Source: Candidatus Villigracilis vicinus (GTDB lineage Bacteria; Chloroflexota; Anaerolineae; Anaerolineales; Villigracilaceae). From it: a stretch of DNA of 64,000 nt. Below the pieces are notes generated by a model. The model did no database searches and was not told the origin of the DNA. It worked only from the letters and a program-made list of their open reading frames with translations. The stretch lies in the NCBI GenBank assembly GCA_016721315.1, contig JADKIL010000021.1:124001-188000 (forward strand), written 5' to 3'. Shown one piece after another: positions 34,015-42,558 of the stretch; within the stretch, counting starts at the first letter, position 1, and the number at the start of each line of letters is the position of its first letter. A program made the position numbers and the translations under genes.

Positions 34015-34066
34015 GAGTAACGAGGCGCAAGAAAACTCACTTCTTGTACCTCGTTACTCATTTTTT
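34015..34066 (+). terminator. Terminator between MttB paralogs 1 and 2
   Basis: GAGTAACGAGG (34015-34025) pairs with 34049-34059, extended by CAAGAA/TTCTTG, then a six-T run (34061-34066). It may attenuate rather than end the operon, since the next gene has the same orientation. Confidence 0.8.
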
Positions 34067-34111
34067 AATCTCTTCGCCCAAAGAGAAATCCAATTCAATT
34101 AGAGGTGTCTC

Positions 34112-35590
34112 ATGAGACCAAAACTTACCCTGCTCAGCGACGAGATCATTGCCCGCATTCTGGCAGAGGCGTATGAACTGCTTCTGAAACCCGGCATCAA
34201 GGTCCAGAATGAAGAAGCGCGGGAATTGTTAATGCAAGAAGGCGTGGTCATCAATCCAGAAACCCACGTCGCTCAGATCCCCGCATCCCTTGTACAACGC
34301 GCGCTCGAAAGTGTGCCGCGTGAATTCTACCTTTACGATTACCACGGCAACCCCGTCGTCCACTACGGCGGCGATTCCGTCCACTTCGACCCGGGCTCAT
34401 CCGGCATCACCATGCTCAACCCGGATACGCTCGAGCATGAGACCACTGAAACCGAACATCTCATCCGCCTGCTGAAAGTGGCGGAGCAAATTCCGCAATA
34501 CGACGCACAATCCACCGCAGTCATCTGCCATGACGTCTCCAAAGATATTCAGGATTCATACCGCCTGTATCTAACCCTGCTTTATTCCAAAAAACCCATC
34601 GTCACCGGCGCATTTACGAACAAGACCGTGCAGGAAATGATCGACATGCTGGAAATGTTCGCAGGCAGCCCGGAGGAAGCTCGCGAGAAACCACGCGCCA
34701 TCTTCGACGTATGCCCCGCCCCGCCGTTGATCTGGAGTAACTTCGGCGCTGGAAACCTCATCCGCCTGGCACGCGCCGGAATCCCTGCCGAGATCGTTTC
34801 TGTACCGCTCTCGGGCGCAGCCGCGCCGGTGACCATGCTAGGCACCGTCACCCAGCATGCAGCGGAGTGCCTGGCAGGCATCACCATTCATCAACTCGCC
34901 AAGCCCGGCTCACCTATTGTTTGGGGCGGCGCGGCAGCGATCTTCGATATGCGCAAAGGCGCCACCCCTATGGGTGCCGTCGAAACCGCCATGCTCGATT
35001 GTTCCTATGCCCAAGTCGCCAAAACCCTTGGCATGCCCACTCATACCTATCTCGGCGCAACCGATTCAAAACTCGTGGATGCCCAAGCCGGGCTTGAAAG
35101 CGGCATCACTGCCATGGTCGGCGCATTGAGCGGCATTAACATGATCTCTGGTTCCGGCATGTTGGATTTCCTCGCCTGTCACAGTGCTGAAAAACTCGTT
35201 ATTGATGCGGAAGGCATTGCAATGGCAAAACGCCTCATTGGCGGCGTCAAGCAACATACAGACACTCTCGCCACCGGTTTCTATGACGACAAGATCAACT
35301 TCAAAGGCGGCGATTTCCTCAAACAGAAGATTACCATGCAGTTGTTCCGTGAAGAACAACACCTTCCTGGAAATGTGATCGACCGCAGTTCCACGCGCGC
35401 CTGGAAGGAAGCCGGTTCCCTGGACGCCTTCGGCAGAGCCAAGCTACATGTGAAGGAATTACTCGCCTCCTACACCCGCCCAGACCTGGACCCCGCCAAA
35501 GTGACCCGACTCCACGCCTTCATGCTTGATCTCGCGAAAAAAGCAGGACATGAAGAATTGCCCAAACTTGAAGAATACCAACTGACATAA
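34112..35590 (+). CDS. MttB-superfamily methyltransferase, paralog 2 (non-pyrrolysine)
   Basis: A 492-residue paralog of the same superfamily, clearly diverged from paralogs 1 and 3 in both termini and core. It starts MRPKLTLLSDE, with glycine-rich barrel-loop motifs such as FDPGSSGITML and SVPLSGAAAPVTMLGTV. No amber codon is present. It probably uses a different methylated amine than its neighbours while sharing the single corrinoid protein. AGAGGTG precedes the ATG at 34112. The terminator upstream suggests it may have an added promoter, but none is obvious. Substrate unknown. Confidence 0.88.
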   Translation: MRPKLTLLSDEIIARILAEAYELLLKPGIKVQNEEARELLMQEGVVINPETHVAQIPASLVQRALESVPREFYLYDYHGNPVVHYGGDSVHFDPGSSGITMLNPDTLEHETTETEHLIRLLKVAEQIPQYDAQSTAVICHDVSKDIQDSYRLYLTLLYSKKPIVTGAFTNKTVQEMIDMLEMFAGSPEEAREKPRAIFDVCPAPPLIWSNFGAGNLIRLARAGIPAEIVSVPLSGAAAPVTMLGTVTQHAAECLAGITIHQLAKPGSPIVWGGAAAIFDMRKGATPMGAVETAMLDCSYAQVAKTLGMPTHTYLGATDSKLVDAQAGLESGITAMVGALSGINMISGSGMLDFLACHSAEKLVIDAEGIAMAKRLIGGVKQHTDTLATGFYDDKINFKGGDFLKQKITMQLFREEQHLPGNVIDRSSTRAWKEAGSLDAFGRAKLHVKELLASYTRPDLDPAKVTRLHAFMLDLAKKAGHEELPKLEEYQLT

Positions 35591-35639
35591 CACTTACATT
35601 CTAGTTTTTTTAATATTACTTCCGAGAGGAGCAAATTTA

Positions 35640-36170
35640 ATGGTAAAGAAAATTGCTGTTTTTATCTGGGACATTCTGCTTGCGATCATTGCAGGTACAC
35701 TTTCCTTCGGGTTTAACACTCCATTCAGTACGTCGTTGGAGATCCAATGCGAATTACAACCAGATAAAACCTACATTTGCCAGGTCCGTGAATCAATATT
35801 CAACTGGACGATCTCAGAACAAAGCTATGAACAGATCATTGACATGGACCGGGACCTCAACTGTAGCGGAAGTGGAAAGAACAAAGGTTGCAGTGCTAGT
35901 GCTCAATTCCAAACACCTGTTGGCGAGTTCATATCCGTGAGCAGGCTATTTACAGATCCAACACAGGTTCAGAAGCTGATAAGTGCGGTCAAGCCGCTTA
36001 TGCAAACAAGGTCAACGCCCATTCAATATGAAGCCACGCGCTCCCCGATCATATTGATATCGGTCACAGCCTGCCTGACGATGGTTTTTTTACTCAGAGC
36101 ATTTTTAAAATTGCTACCAGAAAGAAAAGATAAGGGTCCAATAACCCTTATTCGATGGAAACGTGATTGA
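35640..36170 (+). CDS. Two-helix membrane protein of unknown function
   Basis: A 176-residue protein with an N-terminal membrane helix (~5-25), an extracytoplasmic segment of ~100 residues containing four cysteines (CELQPD, YICQVR, LNCSGS, KGCSAS), which could pair as disulfides, and a second helix (~135-155) before a basic tail. No family recognised. A good GAGAGGAG lies before the ATG at 35640. It sits inside the methyltransferase run and its stop overlaps a possible TTG start of the S9 peptidase gene, suggesting coupling. Confidence 0.75.
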   Translation: MVKKIAVFIWDILLAIIAGTLSFGFNTPFSTSLEIQCELQPDKTYICQVRESIFNWTISEQSYEQIIDMDRDLNCSGSGKNKGCSASAQFQTPVGEFISVSRLFTDPTQVQKLISAVKPLMQTRSTPIQYEATRSPIILISVTACLTMVFLLRAFLKLLPERKDKGPITLIRWKRD

Positions 36171-36181
36171 ATCCAACCCGT

Positions 36182-37954
36182 ATGCCCAACCTTGAACAGC
36201 TCTTGCAAGTTCCCTACGTAGACTCCGGTCTGCCATACACCATCGCCCCCGATGAAAGCCGGGTCGTCTTCGCCTGGAACAAGACCGGGCGTTGGGAATT
36301 GTGGCAAACCACAAACGGCAAAGAGCCAACTCCGCTATCTCTAAAAATAGACGGCGCACAATTTGCTCCCAAGTTCTCCCCCGACGGCTCCCGCCTGGCA
36401 TTTGCCCTGGATCTGGACGGCAGCGAGTCGTATCACATTGCCGTCCATGATTTCAATACAGACACAACCACCGACCTGACCCCGGATATTCTTTATGCCC
36501 ATCAGCCCAATGTGAGTTGGTCACCAGATGGGCAGCTTCTGGCTGTACTCTCCGAAGCAAAGGGACAATTCGCTTTATACATTCTTCCCACAGATGGCGG
36601 CGGCGAACACATGATCCGAAATATCTTCCACCCCTGCTGGGATGCTGTCTGGTCGCCGGATGGGCTTTGGATCGCCGTTGAGTCAGAAGCAGCAGCGAGC
36701 GATCGCAGCATTCACATCGTACCGGTGGGACGCCACAAGGGCAAAGTGTACACTACTCAGCTTCTCTGGGAAGGCAAGGCACTGAATGCACAGCACCCGG
36801 CCTGGTCACCTGATTCAAAATCCCTGGCGTTCTCTGCCGAAGTGAACGAGTGGCATGATATCGGCGTATTTAATATTGAGTCGCAGGAGATCCACTGGGT
36901 AGACCAGAGTGCCGGGGATAAAACCCAGCCTGTGTGGTCGCGAAGCGGAGATGGAATCGGGTGGATACAAGCTGAAGGCGCGAAGACCAGCTTCAAGTTT
37001 CAGAAAAGAGGCGGCGAACTACATCAAATAAAAATCGGTGATGGCTGCCATTCCTTTCCGCAGTTCACTTCAAATGAAGTCGTCCTTTTATATGAGGATG
37101 TAAATCGCCCATCTGACCTTTGGAAGATTAACCTCGAAAGCGGGGATGCAACCCAACTCACGAAGTCCTTGGCAGAATTGCCCGGTTTTGCCCTGCCGGA
37201 AGAAGTTTGGTACACCGGTAAAGATGGTGTACAGGTACCGGCATTGTTATACCGTGGAAACGGCAGGCAGGCTGTGATCGATATTCACGGCGGACCGAAC
37301 TGGCATTACTCGAATTTATGGAGCCCCATGATGAGCCACATGGCAGCGCAAGGTTGGACGGTGCTTGCGCCCAATTATCGCGGCTCGACCGGGTATGGCA
37401 AAAAATGGCAGAACGCCAGCCGCTACGACATGGGCGGCGTGGACACGGATGATTGCGCAGCAGGTGTAAAGTATTTGATCGATAACGGTCTGGCAGAAAA
37501 AGGCAAGATCGCTGTAACAGGGCGCAGCCACGGCGGTTTTTTGACCATGTGCTGTCTGACAATGTATCCACATTTATTTGCAGGCGGTTCGGCGGTGGTT
37601 CCGTTCCTGAACTGGATCAAGTCGCATAAAAATTCACGCGAAGACTTGCAGCATTGGAACATTGAGAATATGGGTGACCCGGAAGAGAACCGCGAATTAT
37701 GGATCTCACGCTCTCCGTATTTCTTTTTAGACCGCGTCGTTGCACCTGTGCAAATGATCTGTGGAGAGAATGACCCGCGCTGCCCCGCCTCCGAATCGAT
37801 CGATGCACATGACAAATTAAAAAATTTAGGCAAGGAAGTTGATTTGCATTTATACAAAGGTGAAGGGCATTCATTTCTAATGATCGAAAACATCCTGGAT
37901 GCTGAAACGAAGCGTTTGGAGTTTTTAAAGAAAATACTGAACGACGAACAATAG
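36182..37954 (+). CDS. S9-family prolyl oligopeptidase-like peptidase
   Basis: A 590-residue serine peptidase. The N-terminal seven-bladed beta-propeller (~residues 15-320, TolB-like WSPDG repeats) is followed by an alpha/beta-hydrolase domain with the catalytic Ser in GRSHGG, Asp in GENDPR and His in GEGHSF. It is the acylaminoacyl/dipeptidyl peptidase branch. No signal peptide, so cytoplasmic. Within a methylamine/betaine cluster it might free N-terminal or proline-containing residues, but this is speculation. I start at the ATG at 36182; a TTG at 36167 overlapping the upstream stop is the alternative. Neither has a strong Shine-Dalgarno. Confidence 0.87.
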   Translation: MPNLEQLLQVPYVDSGLPYTIAPDESRVVFAWNKTGRWELWQTTNGKEPTPLSLKIDGAQFAPKFSPDGSRLAFALDLDGSESYHIAVHDFNTDTTTDLTPDILYAHQPNVSWSPDGQLLAVLSEAKGQFALYILPTDGGGEHMIRNIFHPCWDAVWSPDGLWIAVESEAAASDRSIHIVPVGRHKGKVYTTQLLWEGKALNAQHPAWSPDSKSLAFSAEVNEWHDIGVFNIESQEIHWVDQSAGDKTQPVWSRSGDGIGWIQAEGAKTSFKFQKRGGELHQIKIGDGCHSFPQFTSNEVVLLYEDVNRPSDLWKINLESGDATQLTKSLAELPGFALPEEVWYTGKDGVQVPALLYRGNGRQAVIDIHGGPNWHYSNLWSPMMSHMAAQGWTVLAPNYRGSTGYGKKWQNASRYDMGGVDTDDCAAGVKYLIDNGLAEKGKIAVTGRSHGGFLTMCCLTMYPHLFAGGSAVVPFLNWIKSHKNSREDLQHWNIENMGDPEENRELWISRSPYFFLDRVVAPVQMICGENDPRCPASESIDAHDKLKNLGKEVDLHLYKGEGHSFLMIENILDAETKRLEFLKKILNDEQ

Positions 37955-38007
37955 TCACCAATAACGTGGTCTCTAGACCATGGACATAATTTTTATCAGG
38001 AGAGCAC

Positions 38008-39426
38008 ATGGAGCCGTTGAAGTTTTTGTCAGATGCTGACGTACAAGCCATGCACGAAGCCACACTGAAAGTGATGAGTGAAATCGGCATAATTTGGACA
38101 CATAAACCCAGCCTCGATATCTTATTACAAGCAGGCTGCAAAATGAAGGATAACCGCGTCTTGATGCCGCCTGATTTGGTGATGGACTCTGTTGCTAAAG
38201 CGAATAAACGACCCAAGATCCGCGGGCGTAACGGCACTGTGAATGAGTTGGGCGGCGGGAATTTATTCTTTCACAACCTCGGCGGTGCGCGCGATGTATT
38301 TGATGCACGTACCGGCACGCACCACACCGCCACGACTGAAGATTGCGTGAACGCCGTCCGTCTGCTGGATGCATTGCCAAATTGCAATAACATCACACCA
38401 TTCTTTACCCCGCCTGATGTGGAAAATGAAATGATGGCATTGCATATGTTCCGTCATGCCTTGTCGAACACCACAAAGCCTGTGCAGGGCCCCGGCATTC
38501 AATTTGGTCACGAAGCAAAATATGCTGTTGAAATGGCAAAAGTGATCGGCATTGAGCCGCACGAGATCACACTCTCGCTTTCTCCGGTCAGTCCGCTGAC
38601 CATGCACGATATCGCAGCGCAAGCCATCATGGATATGGCAGAGGCGGGCGTCATCCACGCCAACCTGCCTGCACCCACCGGCGGCGCAACCTCACCCATG
38701 ACCATTACCGGCAGCCTCGTCCAACAAAATGCTGAGACGCTTGCTCCGCTCGTTCTGGCGCAGATCCTAAATCCAGGCTGTGGCGTGGTCTACTGCGGGC
38801 GCTTGGGTTTGCTTGAGCCGCGTACAGGGCTGATCTGGGGCGGCGTGGAACTTGGCATCTCTTCCGCGGCAACGGTGCAGCTTGGGCATTATTATGGCTT
38901 CGCCGTGAACGTGTATGGCTTCTCCACGAATGCCCACACATTGGATGCCCAAAACGCTTTTGAACGCGGACTGAACGCCTCTCTCCCCGCTCTGGCTGGG
39001 GCAGATGAACTCTCGGGCATTGGCGAAATGGAAGCAGGTGTGATGGGTTCCTTCGCTCAGATGGTGTTGGACAATGAACTCGCAAAAAGCATTCACCGCC
39101 AACGCCAGGGCTTATCGGCTGATGCAGAACACTTGGCAGTGGAGGTCATCGGCAATGTCATGGACTCAAACCGCAATTATCTCGCCAGTAAACACACCCT
39201 CAAACACTTACGTGCCGGTGAAATGGCGTTGACCAAGCTCGCCGAACGCAACTCTTGGGATACCTGGGAGGATAAAATGGGACGCAAACAAATGGCAGAT
39301 CACGCCACTGACGAAGCTGAGCGCATCCTGCGCGAACATACCGTCCCGCCGCTGGAGCCGGCACAGGAAGCTGAATTGAACAGGATCCTCGCCGCCGCAG
39401 AACGAGAGACGGTAAAAAAGAAATAG
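38008..39426 (+). CDS. MttB-superfamily methyltransferase, paralog 3 (non-pyrrolysine)
   Basis: A 472-residue third member of the superfamily. It opens MEPLKFLSDADVQAMHEATL, close to the family N-terminus, and retains the barrel motifs LPAPTGGATSPMTITG and GRLGLLEPRTG. Its only TAG is the terminal stop, and read-through would add six residues only, so it is not a pyrrolysine gene. AGGAG precedes the ATG. It is followed by an M20 amidohydrolase and then the methyl-transfer enzymes, and belongs to the same functional unit as paralogs 1 and 2. Confidence 0.88.
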   Translation: MEPLKFLSDADVQAMHEATLKVMSEIGIIWTHKPSLDILLQAGCKMKDNRVLMPPDLVMDSVAKANKRPKIRGRNGTVNELGGGNLFFHNLGGARDVFDARTGTHHTATTEDCVNAVRLLDALPNCNNITPFFTPPDVENEMMALHMFRHALSNTTKPVQGPGIQFGHEAKYAVEMAKVIGIEPHEITLSLSPVSPLTMHDIAAQAIMDMAEAGVIHANLPAPTGGATSPMTITGSLVQQNAETLAPLVLAQILNPGCGVVYCGRLGLLEPRTGLIWGGVELGISSAATVQLGHYYGFAVNVYGFSTNAHTLDAQNAFERGLNASLPALAGADELSGIGEMEAGVMGSFAQMVLDNELAKSIHRQRQGLSADAEHLAVEVIGNVMDSNRNYLASKHTLKHLRAGEMALTKLAERNSWDTWEDKMGRKQMADHATDEAERILREHTVPPLEPAQEAELNRILAAAERETVKKK

Positions 39427-39491
39427 TCCGTTATCCATGAAAAGTGATTGGTAAAATTAGTAACGAGCAATAAGGCATATAAGGAGAAGTT

Positions 39492-40649
39492 ATGATCAAA
39501 CAAGCACATGCAATTTCAGAAGAACTGATCGAATGGCGGCGGGATTTCCATATGCACCCCGAAACCGGGTTCGACCTGCACCGCACAGCCGCGATCGTGG
39601 CAGATGAACTGGAAAAGATGGGATACAAGGTCAAACGCGGAGTTGGTAAAACCGGCGTTGTGGCGGAGATCGGCGAGGGCGGAAAACTGGTTGCCATCCG
39701 TGCGGATATGGATGCGCTCCCGATCTTTGAACAGAACGAGACCGATTATGTCTCACAAAATGAAGGCAAAATGCATGCCTGCGGTCATGATTCTCATACT
39801 GCCATGGCACTGGGCGCAGCAAAGATCCTTGCAAAAGAAAAACTGAACGGGCGAATCCGCTTCCTATTTCAGCCTTGTGAAGAAACCGCAGACGAAGAAG
39901 GCAAAAGCGGCGCGCAGCGTATGTATGACGAAGGCGCTGTGGAAGGCGTGGATTATGTGATCGCCCAACATGTAGACCCGACCAGCCCGGTGGGCACCAT
40001 CGCCATCAATGAAGGTCCGAGCGGCGGCGGGGTCAGTTCATGGCAGGCTACCATTTACGGCAAGGGCGGGCATGGTGCGTACCCGCATTCCTCAAACGAC
40101 CCGTTCGTGCTGCTGGCACACGTCATCATGGGTGTCAATGCGATCGTCTCGCGCAGACTCGACCCATTTGAACCAGCGGTGATCAGCATCGGCGCTGTCA
40201 ATGGCGGCTTCACCGAAAATGTCATCCCCGACAAAGTGGAACTCAAAGGAACCATCCGCTTTACCTCTTTGGAAGTTGAAAAACAGATCCGCGAAGAATT
40301 GACCCGCGTTTTCGAGATCGTCAAAGTCCTTGGCGGCGATTACAAGCTGAACATCCTCTTTGGTGGAATGCCGATCATCAATGACAAATTGGTCGCAGAC
40401 ACGATCGCGCAAGTCGGCAAAGATCTGCTTGGTGAAGGCAGCGTCCATCCGCTTGAAAAAACCCTCGGCGCTGAAGATTTTCCCGAATTCCTGAAGGATG
40501 CGCCCGGCGCGATGTACACCTTGGGGACCAGGATCGAAGGTCGCCCGGTGTATGAATTACACCACCCTAAATTTGACCTTGACGAACGCGCTCTGCCCGT
40601 GGGAACCGCTGTATTGGCTGAGACGGCATTGAGATTCTTGAAAGCGTAG
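39492..40649 (+). CDS. M20-family amidohydrolase (hippurate/IAA-amino acid hydrolase-like)
   Basis: A 385-residue zinc peptidase-like enzyme that cleaves N-acyl amino acids or amides. Metal and catalytic motifs are complete: RADMDALP, CGHDSHTAMALG, PCEETADEEGKSGA and the late HHPKFD. The inserted dimerisation domain lies at about 185-300. It could release an N-methylated amine or amino acid from a conjugate and so feed the methyltransferases; the position between paralog 3 and the folate enzyme supports this, but the substrate is not shown. AAGGAGAAG precedes the ATG at 39492. Confidence 0.9.
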   Translation: MIKQAHAISEELIEWRRDFHMHPETGFDLHRTAAIVADELEKMGYKVKRGVGKTGVVAEIGEGGKLVAIRADMDALPIFEQNETDYVSQNEGKMHACGHDSHTAMALGAAKILAKEKLNGRIRFLFQPCEETADEEGKSGAQRMYDEGAVEGVDYVIAQHVDPTSPVGTIAINEGPSGGGVSSWQATIYGKGGHGAYPHSSNDPFVLLAHVIMGVNAIVSRRLDPFEPAVISIGAVNGGFTENVIPDKVELKGTIRFTSLEVEKQIREELTRVFEIVKVLGGDYKLNILFGGMPIINDKLVADTIAQVGKDLLGEGSVHPLEKTLGAEDFPEFLKDAPGAMYTLGTRIEGRPVYELHHPKFDLDERALPVGTAVLAETALRFLKA

Positions 40650-40674
40650 TTTAATAACTTTACGGAGGGCACTC

Positions 40675-41547
40675 ATGCATACCATTCTCAAGTCTGAAAA
40701 AAAGGAAGTCACAATCGGTTTTGATAAGCCATTCGTCATCATTGGCGAGAAGTTGAACCCGACTGGTATCAAAAAGCTCGGGCAGGCGCTGGTGGAACGC
40801 AATATGGATTACGTTAAGCACCTCGCCAAACGCCAGGTGGATTGGGGCGCGGACGTACTCGATATCAACGTCGGTCATCCGCAGATCGAAGAAGCCGAAG
40901 TCATGCCGTTGGTGGTGGAGGCGGTGCAGTCCGTTACCGACGTGCCGTTGTGCATCGACTCGAATGAGCCGAAAATTCTCGAAGCCGGGTTGAATGCCAT
41001 CAAAGGCGGTAAGCCGCTCGTGAACTCGGTCAACGGCGAAGAAAAGCAGCTTAGCACAGTGCTGCCCATCGTCAAGGCGCGAGGCGCAGCTGTGATCGGG
41101 TTGACCATTGGCGATGAGGGCATCCCGCCCACAGCCGAGGGTCGTCTTGCTGCTGCAGCAAAGGTCATCGAACGTGCGGCAAAGATCGGCATTCCCATTG
41201 AAGACATCATCATCGACCCGTTGGTGATGACGGTCGGGCACGACAGCAAGGCAGCCACAGTGACACTAAAAGCCATTGAAATGATCAAAAAAGAATTCGA
41301 TGTGAACATCAGCCTCGGCGCAAGCAACGTTTCATTTGGTCTGCCAGACAGGCACTCCGTCAACGCCGCGATGCTTTCCATTGCCATGCTCACCGGTGCC
41401 ACCACCTCCATCACCGACCCGATCAAACTCGGCAGCACCATCCGCGCTACAGACCTGTTAATGGGACGCGACCCGAACTCGATGCGTTATCTCAAATACT
41501 TCCGTGCCACTGAAAAACTCCGCGAGGCAGAAGCAGCCGCAAAATGA
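40675..41547 (+). CDS. Methyltetrahydrofolate:corrinoid methyltransferase (MtgA/AcsE-like)
   Basis: A 290-residue pterin-binding TIM barrel related to dihydropteroate synthase. Motifs include GEKLNPTG near the start, DINVGHP for the pterin, CIDSNEP and the C-terminal GASNVSFGLP. It moves the methyl group between the corrinoid protein and tetrahydrofolate. In glycine betaine systems the enzyme in this place is MtgA, which makes methyl-H4folate. Its stop overlaps the next gene by four bases (ATGA, 41544-41547). The GGAGG before ATG is strong. The direction is most likely towards methyl-H4folate. Confidence 0.9.
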   Translation: MHTILKSEKKEVTIGFDKPFVIIGEKLNPTGIKKLGQALVERNMDYVKHLAKRQVDWGADVLDINVGHPQIEEAEVMPLVVEAVQSVTDVPLCIDSNEPKILEAGLNAIKGGKPLVNSVNGEEKQLSTVLPIVKARGAAVIGLTIGDEGIPPTAEGRLAAAAKVIERAAKIGIPIEDIIIDPLVMTVGHDSKAATVTLKAIEMIKKEFDVNISLGASNVSFGLPDRHSVNAAMLSIAMLTGATTSITDPIKLGSTIRATDLLMGRDPNSMRYLKYFRATEKLREAEAAAK

Positions 41548-42482
41548 ACCCGATCGAAACCATTCTAAAACATCAGCGTATTGCCATTGTGGATGGCGCC
41601 ATGGCAACCGAGCTCGAAGCACGCGGTTGTGACTTGAACGATGATCTGTGGTCGGCACGTGTACTACTCGAACAACCAGAGTTGATTCACTCAGTGCATC
41701 TCGATTACTTCAACGCAGGCGCCGATATCGCCATCACTGCCAGTTATCAAGCCACAGTGGATGGGTTTGCCAAGCGCGGCTTGAGTCGCGATCAGGCACT
41801 TGACCTCATGAAAAAGTCTGTGAAGTTGGCACAGGAAGCACGCGATGAATTCTGGTCAAAAACGGAAAACCGCGTAAACCGCGTCCGCCCATTGGTGGCT
41901 GGCTCAGTGGGACCCTACGGCGCCTTTCTTGCAGACGGTTCTGAATATCGCGGCGATTACAACCTAACCGAGGATGAACTGATCGCCTTTCATCGCCCGC
42001 GCATCGAAGCCCTTATCGCCTCCGGTGCGGACCTGTTAGCCTGCGAAACCATCCCATGCGGCATCGAAGCTCAAGCCTTGATCCGCCTGCTTACCGAATT
42101 TCCAGGTACATTTGCATGGTTCACGTTTACCGCCAAAGATGGTGAACACATCAGCAACGGTGAACGCATTGCTGATATAGCAGCATTTCTAGACAAGCAA
42201 CCCCAAACTGCTGCGATCGGAATTAACTGCAGCTCGCCACTACACATCCCTTCTTTGGTTCGTGAGATCAAGCAGAACACGAGCAAGCCCATCATCGTCT
42301 ACCCCAACTCTGGCGAATATTACAGCGCAGTGACAAATACCTGGCATGGTGAAACCTCCTGTGATAAATTCGGCTCGCAATCCAAGGAATGGTACGAGAA
42401 CGGTGCCACACTCATTGGCGGATGTTGCCGAACCACACCGGGACATATCCGTGAAGTCAGAAATTGGGCGTTCCAAAATTAG
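41544..42482 (+). CDS. Homocysteine S-methyltransferase-family protein
   Basis: A 312-residue BHMT/MmuM-type enzyme. It keeps the zinc-binding cysteines: one in INCSSP and the pair in GGCCRTTP near the C-terminus. The family uses S-methylmethionine, betaine or methylcobalamin-type donors to methylate homocysteine to methionine. Here it is translationally coupled to the methyl-H4folate enzyme, so it may use the methyl group from the same amine pool. Start at the overlapping ATG. A terminator follows at 42498-42541, closing the methyl-transfer operon. Confidence 0.9.
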   Translation: MNPIETILKHQRIAIVDGAMATELEARGCDLNDDLWSARVLLEQPELIHSVHLDYFNAGADIAITASYQATVDGFAKRGLSRDQALDLMKKSVKLAQEARDEFWSKTENRVNRVRPLVAGSVGPYGAFLADGSEYRGDYNLTEDELIAFHRPRIEALIASGADLLACETIPCGIEAQALIRLLTEFPGTFAWFTFTAKDGEHISNGERIADIAAFLDKQPQTAAIGINCSSPLHIPSLVREIKQNTSKPIIVYPNSGEYYSAVTNTWHGETSCDKFGSQSKEWYENGATLIGGCCRTTPGHIREVRNWAFQN

Positions 42483-42497
42483 AATAAAAACAAAGTG

Positions 42498-42541
42498 AGA
42501 AAGCAAAAGAGGCGGTAATAGGCTGCCTCTTTTTGCTTTCT
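42498..42541 (+). terminator. Terminator closing the methyl-transfer operon
   Basis: AGAAAGCAAAAGAGGC (42498-42513) pairs with 42525-42541 apart from one extra T. The loop is eleven bases and the 3' arm is T-rich. Confidence 0.8.
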
Positions 42542-42558
42542 ATACTACAGGAGTAAAT

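Noticed and set aside
32545..39426. Pyrrolysine-containing trimethylamine methyltransferase
   Set aside because: None of the three MttB-family genes has an internal in-frame TAG, and no pylS, pylT or pylBCD genes are in the window.
39424..39447. Stop-codon read-through at the TAG of MttB paralog 3
   Set aside because: Read-through would add only six unremarkable residues before TGA.
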